Below are positions 44,271-52,832 of a DNA stretch of 64,000 nucleotides, in pieces. A program made the position numbers and the translations under genes. The stretch comes from JABCPE02 sp963518955 (GTDB lineage: Bacteria; Bacteroidota; Bacteroidia; Flavobacteriales; Weeksellaceae), in contig CAUQKI010000005.1 of the NCBI GenBank assembly GCA_963518955.1, positions 50,284 through 114,283 on the forward strand. Direction: 5' to 3'. The stretch's first letter is position 1, and the number at the start of each line of letters is the position of its first letter. The notes beneath the pieces are model-generated. The model ran no database searches, was not told the DNA's origin, and worked only from the letters and a program-made list of their open reading frames with translations.

Positions 44271-44777
44271 ATGAAAAAGTTTTTCTTTATTTTCGTTTTG
44301 TATTGGCTTCATTCTTGTAATGGAACAGAGAAAGCAATGGCCACCAGCCCAGACACTCAGAAAACCAGCATTTCTGAAAAACAAAATGCTGAGAAAATAG
44401 AAAGGATAATTTATTCTCAAACAGGAGGAGATACAGGTGGTAAAGGTGTATATTTAGTGATAACCAAAGATTCTATTATTTATCGTCTTACAGAAGGTGT
44501 AACTGATGAAAAAACCATAGCAAATTTGTCATTAAATAACAATAATAAAGACTGGGAGGCGTTCATTGATAAAATTGATTTAGAGGATTTTGAAAAGGGA
44601 AAACCAAGCAAAGAACTGATAATGGATCTCCCTACAATAAAAATCATAATAAAAACTGATAAAAAAGAATATTCTAAAACTAATATTCAAAACAATACAA
44701 CTTGGGATTACATTACCAAACAAATTATAGACATAAAATACTCAAAATTAAATAATCATTTAAATTTAAAAAAATGA
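44271..44777 (+). CDS. Diverged fourth member of the tandem family, lipoprotein
   Basis: 168 residues. The signal ends YWLHSC, so this copy is a lipoprotein, unlike copies 1-3. It is clearly related despite low identity: DWEAFIDKIDLEDFEKGKPS near residue 98 parallels NWEAFTKKINLDKFKKLKDGPS, and IKIIIKTDKKEYSKTN parallels IIIKTDKKTYRKMN. The family characters YSQTGGD and ITKDSIIYRL correspond to the beta-rich start. It begins one repeat period after copy 3 and overlaps gcvT as ATGA. Function unknown. Confidence 0.7.
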   Translation: MKKFFFIFVLYWLHSCNGTEKAMATSPDTQKTSISEKQNAEKIERIIYSQTGGDTGGKGVYLVITKDSIIYRLTEGVTDEKTIANLSLNNNNKDWEAFIDKIDLEDFEKGKPSKELIMDLPTIKIIIKTDKKEYSKTNIQNNTTWDYITKQIIDIKYSKLNNHLNLKK

Positions 44778-45856
44778 AAAAAACAGCACTTTATAACAAA
44801 CATGTAGAACTCGGCGCTAAAATGGTGCCTTTCGCTGGTTTTGATATGCCTGTCCAGTACGCTGGCGTGACGGAAGAACATTTCGCTGTGAGAGAAAAAG
44901 CAGGAATGTTTGATGTATCGCACATGGGACAGTTCATCATAGAAGGCACAGGCGCAAAAGACCTTCTGCAATATGTAACTACCAATGACCTAAACACGCT
45001 GACTGATGGAAAAGCCCAGTATTCCTGCCTTCCGAACGGACAAGGAGGAATAGTGGATGACCTCATCATCTACAAAATGGCGGATGAAGTATATTTCGTG
45101 GTGGTCAATGCTTCTAATATTGAAAAAGACTGGAATCATATTTCTAAATTCAATGAAAAATTCGGAGCAAAAATGACCAACATTTCCGATGAAACTTCTC
45201 TAATCGCTATCCAAGGACCTTTGGCAACACAGATTCTGCAAAAGCTAACCAGCACTAATCTTTCCGAAATCCCTTATTATCATTTCACTATAGGAACGGT
45301 GGACGGCGTGCAGGATGTAATCATCTCAAACACAGGCTACACAGGAAGCGGTGGATTTGAAATTTATTTTAAAAATGAAAATGCCGAGCAGCTCTGGAAC
45401 GCCCTCACAGAAGCAGGAAAAGAGGAAGGTCTCGTGCCATGCGGGCTGGCAGCAAGAGATACGCTGAGATTAGAAAAAGGATTCTGCCTTTATGGCAATG
45501 ATATTGATGATTCTACTTCTCCGCTGGAAGCAGGTTTGGGCTGGATTACAAAACTTGGAAAAGGTGATTTCGTGGATGCTGAATTTTTCAAAAAACAGAA
45601 AGAAGAAGGCGTTTCCCGCAAGTTAGTTGGTTTTGAATTACTTGAAAAAGGCGTTCCAAGACACGACTACCCAGTGGTGGACGCAGAAGGAAATGTCATC
45701 GGAAAAGTGACTTCTGGAACATCTTCGCCAATGAAAAAAATAGGACTTGGGCTGGCTTATGTGAAAACTGAATTTTCTAAACCAGAATCCACTATTTTCA
45801 TCCAAATAAGAAATAAAAACATTCCTGCGAAGGTGGTAAAAACGCCTTTTGTTTAA
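44774..45856 (+). CDS. gcvT: Aminomethyltransferase, T protein of the glycine cleavage system
   Basis: 360 residues, normal length. LGAKMVPFAGFDMPVQY near residue 13, GMFDVSHMGQF near 45, the folate-binding NTGYTGSGGFEIYF near 183 and AARDTLRLEKGFCLYG near 227 are family blocks. It releases ammonia and methylene-tetrahydrofolate from the aminomethyl lipoyl protein. gcvP lies separately at 54214; the H protein is not in the window. Translationally coupled to the lipoprotein gene upstream, an unusual operon partner. Confidence 0.96.
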   Translation: MKKTALYNKHVELGAKMVPFAGFDMPVQYAGVTEEHFAVREKAGMFDVSHMGQFIIEGTGAKDLLQYVTTNDLNTLTDGKAQYSCLPNGQGGIVDDLIIYKMADEVYFVVVNASNIEKDWNHISKFNEKFGAKMTNISDETSLIAIQGPLATQILQKLTSTNLSEIPYYHFTIGTVDGVQDVIISNTGYTGSGGFEIYFKNENAEQLWNALTEAGKEEGLVPCGLAARDTLRLEKGFCLYGNDIDDSTSPLEAGLGWITKLGKGDFVDAEFFKKQKEEGVSRKLVGFELLEKGVPRHDYPVVDAEGNVIGKVTSGTSSPMKKIGLGLAYVKTEFSKPESTIFIQIRNKNIPAKVVKTPFV

Positions 45857-45885
45857 GATTTTAATTAAATTTTTAGATTATATTT

Positions 45886-46449
45886 ATGAAAAAAACATTT
45901 GCATTTATCTTGTTGAGTATTATTTCATTAGCAAAGGCTCAGCTGACTGATATCAGATACATTCCTGTAATTTCTACCGATACTATTTCTACCAAGGCTA
46001 ATCTTTATCCTCATGTATTGAGCAAAAACAAATTCAATCCGCTGGTTTTTGAAAACGGTTTTAAAGTCGGCGAAAGAAGAGAGGCGGTGAGACTTTGGGA
46101 CAAGGATATTTTTTACCTTGAATTTACCGATAGAAAAATGAACAAAAGAGTTTTCCGACAAATGCCAGAGCTAAAGAAAAACGGAAAATTATTTGAAATC
46201 ATGCTGCAAGGAGATGTTTCTTGGTACAGAAGATATTTCAGTTACAGAGCTGACACTTGGGATGCCAACTACGAGCACGAAGACTATTTCGTAAAAGGCG
46301 ACGAGATTGTAAACATCCCTGTAAAAGGCAGATACAAGAAAAAACTAAAAGCTCTGCTTTCTGACAAACCAGAAATCGCGAAGGAAGTAGACCGTATGGT
46401 AGGCGACCGCGACATCAGAGAAATTTTAGAAAAATACAACAGCAAATAA
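45886..46449 (+). CDS. Secreted hypothetical protein
   Basis: 187 residues with a signal peptide (about 1-18, ending AKAQ). The mature part is rich in aromatic and basic residues, with DIFYLEFTDRKMNKRVFRQMP near residue 66 and SWYRRYFSYRADTWD near 109. No enzyme motif is seen. It follows gcvT after 29 bases and ends at a bidirectional terminator. I do not recognise a family; probably periplasmic. Confidence 0.7.
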   Translation: MKKTFAFILLSIISLAKAQLTDIRYIPVISTDTISTKANLYPHVLSKNKFNPLVFENGFKVGERREAVRLWDKDIFYLEFTDRKMNKRVFRQMPELKKNGKLFEIMLQGDVSWYRRYFSYRADTWDANYEHEDYFVKGDEIVNIPVKGRYKKKLKALLSDKPEIAKEVDRMVGDRDIREILEKYNSK

Positions 46450-46451
46450 GA

Positions 46452-46491
46452 AAAAATCCCTCTTGTAATTTGTAATTAGAGGGATTTTTAT
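46452..46491 (+). terminator. Bidirectional terminator between convergent genes
   Basis: AAAAATCCCTCT (46452-46463) and AGAGGGATTTTT (46478-46489) form a 12-base stem. Its right edge overlaps the prmC stop codon. Confidence 0.88.
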
Positions 46492-47333
46492 TTTTTGCCA
46501 ATCACAAAACGGTCATTTTCTGATAAATCCTTTATAAGTTCTGATTTTGTGAGAACATCCTGAAACAGCTGTAAGGTCTCTTTTCCTAATTTTTGGTTGA
46601 TTTCCAAAAAAACAGAGCCTCCTTTTTTCAGGTGGTTTTCAGAGTCTTGGGCTATTTTTTCATAAAAGGCAAGAACTCTGTTTTCAGGAGCAAAAAGCGC
46701 TATATTTGGTTCAAAACCTTTCACAGAATGCGAAATTTCTTCCTTTTCTAAAACATCTATATACGGAGGATTGCTCACTATGATATCATAAATTTCATCC
46801 AGTTTTCCAGTCAAATAATCTTTCTGAATAAAATTGACTTTCACTTTATGAAAATCGGCGTTTTTTTGGGCTATATTTAGTGCTTTTTCAGAAATGTCGA
46901 TACTGCTGACCTCGGCATTTGGGAATATTTTTGCCAAAGAAATACTGATGCAGCCGCTCCCTGTTCCTACATCCAGAATTTTTAGTTTTTCTTTTTTCAA
47001 ATGGCTTAGTTTGTTTTCTATCAATTCTATCAGCTCCTCGGTTTCAGGGCGTGGAATAAGGACATTTTCATCAACGAAAAACCTATTTCCATAAAAATAA
47101 GTTTCGCCCAAAATCTGCTGGTAAGGTTTCCCTTCTTTTAGTATAGATATGATTTTTAGAAACTCATTTTGGTTTTCGGCAGAAATAGAATTTTCGAGCT
47201 GTGAGCGAATATCTATCCTATTCAGATTCAATATTTTTTCGCAAAAAATAAAAAATAATTCTTTGCACTCTGCCGAAGTATAAAGGCTTTGGAGCTCCTC
47301 GGAAAAAAGGTTTTTGACTTGAATGATGGTCAT
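46488..47333 (-). CDS. prmC: Peptide chain release factor N5-glutamine methyltransferase
   Basis: 281 residues from ATG 47333; the longer frame runs into the promoter. The N-terminal helical domain is followed by the Rossmann domain with KILDVGTGSGCISISLAK near residue 117 (SAM binding) and DIIVSNPPYIDVLEKEEI near 186, where NPPY binds the target Gln. PrmC methylates the GGQ glutamine of RF1 and RF2. It diverges from parA; two DnaA boxes lie in its promoter region. Confidence 0.95.
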   Translation of the reverse strand: MTIIQVKNLFSEELQSLYTSAECKELFFIFCEKILNLNRIDIRSQLENSISAENQNEFLKIISILKEGKPYQQILGETYFYGNRFFVDENVLIPRPETEELIELIENKLSHLKKEKLKILDVGTGSGCISISLAKIFPNAEVSSIDISEKALNIAQKNADFHKVKVNFIQKDYLTGKLDEIYDIIVSNPPYIDVLEKEEISHSVKGFEPNIALFAPENRVLAFYEKIAQDSENHLKKGGSVFLEINQKLGKETLQLFQDVLTKSELIKDLSENDRFVIGKK

Positions 47334-47343
47334 TGAAAAAATT

Positions 47344-47374
47344 TTATCCACAAAGATAAGAAATGTGTGGATAA
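47344..47374. promoter_or_regulatory. Two perfect DnaA boxes in inverted orientation
   Basis: TTATCCACA (47344-47352) and TGTGGATAA (47366-47374) are exact consensus DnaA boxes, 13 bases apart, pointing in opposite directions. The first overlaps the -7 box of prmC. They sit in an AT-rich divergent gap before parA. This fits a small part of the origin or a DnaA-controlled promoter; two boxes alone are too few to define oriC. Confidence 0.65.
47351..47358 (-). promoter_or_regulatory. -7 promoter box of prmC
   Basis: The minus strand reads TATCTTTG, 17 bases before ATG 47333, and overlaps the first DnaA box by two bases. Confidence 0.55.
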
Positions 47375-47436
47375 ATTTACGAATAGTTAATCTTTTGATT
47401 TATAAATATTTACAGAATTATTGATTTTTGACATAC

Positions 47437-47445
47437 CGTGAAACA
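47437..47445 (+). promoter_or_regulatory. Possible parS half-site
   Basis: CGTGAAACA equals the right half of the common parS sequence (TGTTTCAC-GTGAAACA), but the left half does not match. Location next to parA makes it worth noting; it may be chance. Confidence 0.25.
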
Positions 47446-47458
47446 TTAAAAATAATTG

Positions 47459-47466
47459 TATTTTTG
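47459..47466 (+). promoter_or_regulatory. -7 promoter box of parA
   Basis: TATTTTTG lies 18 bases before ATG 47485. The nearest upstream TTTG (47427-47430) is 28 bases away, longer than usual. Confidence 0.5.
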
Positions 47467-47484
47467 GAGCCTAATATTTTGAAT

Positions 47485-48288
47485 ATGGGTAAAATTATAG
47501 GTGTTGCCAATCAAAAAGGAGGTGTAGGAAAAACTACCACTTCGGTAAATCTAGCCTCTGCATTGGGCGTTTTAGAGAAAAAAGTTTTATTAATCGATGC
47601 CGACCCTCAGGCTAATGCTACTTCTGGTCTAGGTGTAGAGGAAGTTACATATTCCACTTATGACCTTTTGGAACATCACGCCAAAGTCCGTGAGTGCATC
47701 CTCCCTACTTCTTCGCCAAATGTAGATATTATCCCATCTCATATAGATTTAGTAGCAGCAGAGATAGAGCTGGTGGACAAGGAAAACCGTGAATACATGC
47801 TGAAAGAAGCTTTGAAGGAGATAAAAAATGAATACGACTATATCATTATAGACTGTGCGCCGAGTTTGGGACTTATCACCATCAATGCACTTACTGCTGC
47901 GGATTCGGTTATCATCCCTGTTCAGTGTGAATATTTCGCATTAGAAGGGCTTGGAAAACTTCTAAACACCATTAAAAACATACAAAGTTTCCACAATCCT
48001 AACTTAGACATAGAAGGGCTTCTTCTAACGATGTTTGACTCTCGTCTAAGGCTTTCTAACCAAGTGGTAGAGGAAACCAACTCACATTTCCCTGAAATCG
48101 TTTTTGAAACTATCATTAGCAGAAACACTCGCCTGAGCGAGGCGCCGAGTTTTGGTGAAAGTATCCTAAAATACGATGCGGAGAGCAAAGGAGCTGTGCA
48201 GTATATACAGCTGGCAGAGGAAATTTTGCTAAAAAATGAACAAAAAATTCCGAGCAAAAAGAAGGAAAGTAAAAAATCAAAAAAGTAA
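47485..48288 (+). CDS. parA: Chromosome partitioning ATPase ParA (Soj)
   Basis: 267 residues from ATG 47485; an upstream in-frame TTG at 47428 would cross the promoter and is rejected. ANQKGGVGKTTTSVNLA near residues 7-23 is the deviant Walker A, VLLIDADPQANATSGLG near 36 the A' motif and YIIIDCAPSLGLIT near 117 Walker B. A Lys-rich tail ends the protein. ParA forms ATP-dependent gradients on the nucleoid that move ParB-bound origins. Followed by parB after 53 bases. Confidence 0.96.
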   Translation: MGKIIGVANQKGGVGKTTTSVNLASALGVLEKKVLLIDADPQANATSGLGVEEVTYSTYDLLEHHAKVRECILPTSSPNVDIIPSHIDLVAAEIELVDKENREYMLKEALKEIKNEYDYIIIDCAPSLGLITINALTAADSVIIPVQCEYFALEGLGKLLNTIKNIQSFHNPNLDIEGLLLTMFDSRLRLSNQVVEETNSHFPEIVFETIISRNTRLSEAPSFGESILKYDAESKGAVQYIQLAEEILLKNEQKIPSKKKESKKSKK

Positions 48289-48341
48289 ATCGCTCTGATA
48301 ATATTTAAGACAAAAAGAGCGTTCGTAAACATACAAAATCT

Positions 48342-49229
48342 ATGAAAGATAAAAAAAGAGCTATGGGGCGTGGGCTTGGAGCTATTCTAAGTGCTGAGTC
48401 CAAAGCTGTGCAGTCTGCGACAGATGCAGGAGCAAAGGATTTGGTAGGAAATATTGTAGAAATTCCTATCGAGGATATCTATCCTAATGCCAACCAGCCG
48501 AGAACTCATTTTGATGAAAAGGCATTGCAGGAACTTGCCGAATCCATCAAGGTTTTGGGAATTATACAACCCATAACGGTAAGAAAAGACGGAGCTAAAT
48601 TTGAGATTATTTCTGGGGAAAGAAGATATCGTGCCTCCAAAATGGCCGGTCTAAAAGAAATCCCTGCCTATGTAAGGCTGGTAAATGACCAAGAACTGCT
48701 AGAAATGGCTTTGGTGGAAAACATCCAGAGAGAAGACTTAGATGCCATAGAAGTAGCCCTTACCTATCAGAGATTATTAGAGGAAATCGGTCTTACACAA
48801 GAAGCACTCAGCCAGCGCGTAGGGAAAGAGAGAAGTACAATCACCAACTCTATCCGACTTCTAAAACTAAGCCCTGATGTTCAGCAGGCTATCCGAAATG
48901 GTGACATTTCCGCTGGACACGGAAGAGCAATTTTAAGTTTAGAAAACCCTGAACACCAGCAGGTTTTATTTGAACAAATTGTAAATAACAGACTAAGTGT
49001 AAGACAGGCGGAAGAAGCTGCAAAACATTTCAAAAGTCCAAAAGAAACTTCTATTTACAAGGAGCCAAAAACTCTTCCGAACAACCTTCGCAGAGCTGAA
49101 AAAACCCTTGCTGATGCTCTGGCATTAAAAGTAGAAATAAAATCTTCTGCAAAGGGAGACAAAGGGAAAATAGTCCTTAACTTTGACAATGAAGAAGAAT
49201 TAGAGAAAATCCTCTCTTATTTTAACTAA
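48342..49229 (+). CDS. parB: Chromosome partitioning protein ParB (Spo0J)
   Basis: 295 residues. RAMGRGLGAILSAE at the N-terminus is the ParA-interacting peptide. The CTPase domain includes IYPNANQPRTHFDEKAL near 46 and ISGERRYRASKMAG near 91 (GERRxRA motif). ALVENIQREDLDAIEVALTYQ near 125 precedes the helix-turn-helix with LTQEALSQRVGKERSTITNSIRLL. The C-terminal dimerisation domain ends the protein. ParB loads on parS, spreads using CTP and recruits condensin. Confidence 0.96.
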   Translation: MKDKKRAMGRGLGAILSAESKAVQSATDAGAKDLVGNIVEIPIEDIYPNANQPRTHFDEKALQELAESIKVLGIIQPITVRKDGAKFEIISGERRYRASKMAGLKEIPAYVRLVNDQELLEMALVENIQREDLDAIEVALTYQRLLEEIGLTQEALSQRVGKERSTITNSIRLLKLSPDVQQAIRNGDISAGHGRAILSLENPEHQQVLFEQIVNNRLSVRQAEEAAKHFKSPKETSIYKEPKTLPNNLRRAEKTLADALALKVEIKSSAKGDKGKIVLNFDNEEELEKILSYFN

Positions 49230-49234
49230 ATCAA

Positions 49235-49828
49235 ATGAAAAAATTATTAGGTTTTATATTCGTGTTTTTTTCTTGTTTTTTCTTTGCTCAAGAAGCAGAG
49301 AAGAAAGACTCGGTGCGGGTAGAAAACGAAATAGTCACAGATATAGAACTACTCCATAAGAAAACATCTTATTCTGGGCTCAGCCCTACCAAAGCGGGCT
49401 GGCGGTCTGCTATCATCCCTGGCTGGGGACAGTACTACAACCGTAAATACTGGAAAATTCCTATTGTCTGGGGAGCGATAGGAACAGGTGTAGGTTTCAT
49501 CATTTGGAACCAAAAACAATACAAAAGATACAAAAACGCTTTTGAAGCAGAGCTAAACGGCGAACCGCACGAGTTTTCTGGAATTACAGGACTGGACTTA
49601 AAGACAGCCCTCGGAAACACCCAAGATTCCAGAAGAAGATACCGCGACTATGCCATCGCTATCACTGCAGGAATATATCTGCTAAACATCATAGATGCAG
49701 TAGTAGATGCTCACCTTGATGAAGGGCGTAAAGACCCAGATTTAGCGATTTCTCCTACCATTCTGCACGATTACACAGACCCAGTACATACAGCAAAGGC
49801 AGGTCTTGCTCTAAGATATAAATTTTAA
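49235..49828 (+). CDS. DUF5683 family secreted/membrane protein
   Basis: 197 residues with a signal peptide (about 1-18, ending FFAQ). The DUF5683 core has SPTKAGWRSAIIPGWGQYYN near residue 51, IVWGAIGTGVGFIIWNQKQYKRYKNAF and DYAIAITAGIYLLNIIDAVVDAHL near 143. The segments form two or three hydrophobic hairpins. It sits 5 bases after parB and 4 before dapB, an order common in flavobacteria. Function unknown; probably outer-membrane or periplasmic. Confidence 0.85.
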   Translation: MKKLLGFIFVFFSCFFFAQEAEKKDSVRVENEIVTDIELLHKKTSYSGLSPTKAGWRSAIIPGWGQYYNRKYWKIPIVWGAIGTGVGFIIWNQKQYKRYKNAFEAELNGEPHEFSGITGLDLKTALGNTQDSRRRYRDYAIAITAGIYLLNIIDAVVDAHLDEGRKDPDLAISPTILHDYTDPVHTAKAGLALRYKF

Positions 49829-49832
49829 ACCA

Positions 49833-50534
49833 ATGAAAATAGCATTAGTAGGATACGGAAAAATGGGGCAGATTATTGATAAAATAGCCCAAACACGAGG
49901 ACACGAAATAGTAGCTCGGCTCAATGAATCTCCCACTTTGGAAAACCTAAATAACCCTGATGTAGTGATAGAGTTCTCTAACCCAGAATCTGCATTTGGA
50001 AATATCAAATTCTGCCTTGAACAGGGCATTCCTGTAGTATGTGGAACCACAGGCTGGCTAGAGAAAAAACCTGAAATAGAGAAAATCTGCATAGAAAACA
50101 ACTCTGCATTTTTGTATGGGTCTAATTTTAGTCTGGGAGTGAATTTATTTTTCGCTTTGAATGAAAAATTGGCTCAGCTGATGAAACCTTTTAACAATGA
50201 CTATCACTGCCAATTAGAAGAAATCCACCACATCCATAAGCTGGATAAACCGAGCGGAACAGCGATTTCTCTTGCGCAGGACATTATCTCTAATTCTGAT
50301 TTTGAAAAATGGAAATTAGATGAAACCCTAGGTAAAGAACTGGGCATCAAGGCAATAAGAGAAGAGGAAGTCCCTGGAACCCACATTGTGACTTACCGTT
50401 CTGAAGTGGATGAAATCGAGATAAAACACACTGCTTTCAACCGAAACGGCTTTGCATTAGGCGCTGTAATCGCCTCTGAATGGATTATCGGAAAAAAAGG
50501 AAACTTTACTGTAAAAGAAGTTTTAGGATTATAA
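49833..50534 (+). CDS. dapB: 4-hydroxy-tetrahydrodipicolinate reductase
   Basis: 233 residues, the short Bacteroidota form. MKIALVGYGKMGQIIDKIAQ is the NAD(P)H-binding start, VCGTTGWLEK near residue 70, SNFSLGVNLFFALNE near 96, and EEIHHIHKLDKPSGTAISLAQ near 128 hold the catalytic His and Lys. It makes tetrahydrodipicolinate for lysine and diaminopimelate. It ends the parA-parB-DUF5683-dapB operon at a terminator. Confidence 0.96.
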   Translation: MKIALVGYGKMGQIIDKIAQTRGHEIVARLNESPTLENLNNPDVVIEFSNPESAFGNIKFCLEQGIPVVCGTTGWLEKKPEIEKICIENNSAFLYGSNFSLGVNLFFALNEKLAQLMKPFNNDYHCQLEEIHHIHKLDKPSGTAISLAQDIISNSDFEKWKLDETLGKELGIKAIREEEVPGTHIVTYRSEVDEIEIKHTAFNRNGFALGAVIASEWIIGKKGNFTVKEVLGL

Positions 50535-50541
50535 GAATAAG

Positions 50542-50568
50542 AAAAGGCAAATATTTAGCCTTTTTTTT
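50542..50568 (+). terminator. Terminator after dapB
   Basis: AAAAGGC (50542-50548) and GCCTTTT (50558-50564) followed by more T. Short stem but with an ideal T-run. Confidence 0.75.
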
Positions 50569-50575
50569 ATATTTG
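50568..50575 (+). promoter_or_regulatory. -7 promoter box of the 173-residue protein gene
   Basis: TATATTTG starts at the end of the terminator T-run and lies 16 bases before ATG 50592. It would also serve lepB. Confidence 0.55.
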
Positions 50576-50591
50576 CACTAAATAGAAAATT

Positions 50592-51113
50592 ATGACTGAA
50601 GAAATCAGAACTTTTTTAGCAGACAATCCTATTGAAAATATTGAAACTTTTTTTGATAATGAAAAAATTATCTGGGTTGACTGGAGAGAATATGATGAAG
50701 ATATCGTAAGCTATGTCAATGATGAACTGAGCGAAGCAGACAAAATAGAATGGAAAACCATCCCTTCTGAAAAGGAAGGAGTACTGGATACCGCTATCCT
50801 AAAAAAAGAAGAAAAAGAAACAGTTATCCCATATGATGAGAACGGATGGGATAGAGATACGACACTGAAATCCATCGGAAAATTCATTGATGACAAATAC
50901 AAACTCTGCTGGTTCAAACCTTCTTTGGGTGGCGATACACTTAGTTTCGTGGTTATAGGGAATGAAGATTGGGAAAAACTATCTGCTGAATTTGGAGAAG
51001 AAAAACTAAAATTTTACTTCTCGCCTGTTACTGAAGAAAACGCAATGTTCAACCTATCAATGGACCAAGTATTCTCACTTATAGAATCAAGAGAGAAAAA
51101 CTATCCTAACTAA
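50592..51113 (+). CDS. Acidic cytoplasmic hypothetical protein
   Basis: 173 residues, rich in Asp, Glu and Trp, with no signal peptide or membrane helix. WVDWREYDEDIVSYVNDELSE lies near residue 30 and RDTTLKSIGKFIDDKYKLCW near 94, followed by a strand-rich SFVVIGNEDWEKLSAEFGE. No catalytic motif is evident and I cannot name the family with confidence. It starts an operon with lepB, 18 bases downstream, which may hint at a link to protein export or be incidental. Confidence 0.75.
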   Translation: MTEEIRTFLADNPIENIETFFDNEKIIWVDWREYDEDIVSYVNDELSEADKIEWKTIPSEKEGVLDTAILKKEEKETVIPYDENGWDRDTTLKSIGKFIDDKYKLCWFKPSLGGDTLSFVVIGNEDWEKLSAEFGEEKLKFYFSPVTEENAMFNLSMDQVFSLIESREKNYPN

Positions 51114-51131
51114 ATCTACAAAACATTAAAA

Positions 51132-52787
51132 ATGGAATACTTACTGACTTATTCACTATACATTCTCATTCTCAGTGCTTTATTGGGAATTTCCACTTGG
51201 AAATTATTTAAGAAAATGGGATACAATCCGCTGTTTGCATTTGTCCCGTTTTATAACTATTTCATCATTCTTAAAGAAACCAAAAGACCAAAATGGTGGG
51301 TGGTTCTGACCTATTTCCCTATCGTGGGAACGGTGATGATTTCTGTTTTTCATTTATTTCTAATGGAAAGATTTGGAAAAACCAGTTTTGGACAAAAATT
51401 TTTGACAATCGCGCTGCCTTTTGTTTATTTGGCTGTTGTCAATTACTCCTCCTCTACTGAGCCTGTAGATGAAGAAGACATTGATGAAGAGGAAATAAAA
51501 AAGGATTCTTTCTGGAGTTCTATCACTTATGCAACTGTTTTTGCTACGGTGATACATACTTTCTCTTTCCAACCTTTCGGTATTCCGACAGGGTCTATGG
51601 AGAGAACGCTTTTAGTGGGAGATTTTCTCTTTGTTAATAAACTAAAATATGGACTTAGGCTGCCTATGAGACCTTTGGCTGTACCGTTTTTACAATCTAC
51701 TCTATTTGACAGAGCAAAAGATGGCAACCCTAAAAACGACCCAAAATCCTATGTAGAAAACATCAAATTACCATATTTCCGCCTTCCTGCATTTAATGAT
51801 GTTGAGAGAAATGACATCGTGGTGTTCAACTACCCTGGTGACAGCGTTCATACATCTATTGACAGAAAAGACCCATATGTAAAACGAGCTGTGGCCGTGG
51901 CTGGAGATGTTTTAGAAATAAAAGCTGGGAAACTCTTCATAAACGGAAAACCAGAGCAAAAAATGGGCGATGCAGAAATTCAGCAGGCCTATAATGTCAA
52001 TGCAAAAACCCAGCTGGACATTCCTCATCTATACCAAAATGTAGGTTTCCTTCCCGTGAGAGAATTCCAAACATCTGATGGATTTTCATACTCTTTCAGT
52101 GGGCTTACACCTACTTTGGCTGAAGAAATCAAAGAAATCCCTGGCGTGACCTCTGTAGAGCCTGCCATTGAACCGAAGGGAATTCAGGATATTTCTATGC
52201 ATCTTAACCTTAAAAAATCCCAAGAGGAACAAAGAATCATCTATACTGACAAAGTAGATATTTCCAATACCATTTTCCCAATGAACAAAGACTGGAATAA
52301 GGATTGGTATGGACCTATCAAAATCCCTAAAAAAGGCGACATCATAGACATCAACCTCGAAACGATACCGATGTACAGCAAGCTGATAAGAGAATACGAA
52401 AACAATATCTTAGAAGTAAAAGGAAACCAAATTTTCATCAATAAAGTAGCTACTGACAAATACGAAGTCAAACAAAACTACTATTTCATGATGGGAGATA
52501 ATAGAGACGCTTCGTTGGATTCCAGATATTTTGGATTTGTTCCAGAAACCCACATCATGGGTTCGCCTATGTTCACTTGGCTAAGCTTGGAAGGTTCTTT
52601 TACAGACAACAATTCCTCTTATCAAGCCAATGACTGGCGTATACGCTGGGATAGAATGTTCAAAGCAACTAACACTGGCGAAGCCAACAAAACCTCTTAC
52701 TGGTGGGTAGCAGCCATACTGATGGGTATTTTCTTCGGATGGGATTACATCATGAAGTTTGTTAAGAGAAAGAAAAATAAAGAATAA
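51132..52787 (+). CDS. lepB: Signal peptidase I, enlarged Bacteroidota form
   Basis: 551 residues, much longer than E. coli LepB (324). Three hydrophobic helices fill the first 115 residues, then an acidic linker DEEDIDEEEIKKD. The catalytic Ser is in FGIPTGSMERTLLVGDFLFVNK near residue 150, the Lys in DPYVKRAVAVAGDVLEIKAG near 250, and MMGDNRDASLDSRYFGFVPE near 455 is the third signature. About 170 residues are inserted between the second and third signatures. A last helix sits near the C-terminus. It removes signal peptides at the inner membrane. Confidence 0.95.
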   Translation: MEYLLTYSLYILILSALLGISTWKLFKKMGYNPLFAFVPFYNYFIILKETKRPKWWVVLTYFPIVGTVMISVFHLFLMERFGKTSFGQKFLTIALPFVYLAVVNYSSSTEPVDEEDIDEEEIKKDSFWSSITYATVFATVIHTFSFQPFGIPTGSMERTLLVGDFLFVNKLKYGLRLPMRPLAVPFLQSTLFDRAKDGNPKNDPKSYVENIKLPYFRLPAFNDVERNDIVVFNYPGDSVHTSIDRKDPYVKRAVAVAGDVLEIKAGKLFINGKPEQKMGDAEIQQAYNVNAKTQLDIPHLYQNVGFLPVREFQTSDGFSYSFSGLTPTLAEEIKEIPGVTSVEPAIEPKGIQDISMHLNLKKSQEEQRIIYTDKVDISNTIFPMNKDWNKDWYGPIKIPKKGDIIDINLETIPMYSKLIREYENNILEVKGNQIFINKVATDKYEVKQNYYFMMGDNRDASLDSRYFGFVPETHIMGSPMFTWLSLEGSFTDNNSSYQANDWRIRWDRMFKATNTGEANKTSYWWVAAILMGIFFGWDYIMKFVKRKKNKE

Positions 52788-52792
52788 AAACT

Positions 52793-52824
52793 AGGCTGTA
52801 AGCGTATGCTTATAGCCTTTTAAT
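52793..52824 (+). terminator. Terminator after lepB
   Basis: AGGCTGTAAGC (52793-52803) and GCTTATAGCCT (52808-52818) pair over 11 bases with one wobble, followed by TTTTAAT. Confidence 0.8.
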
Positions 52825-52832
52825 ATTGAGAT

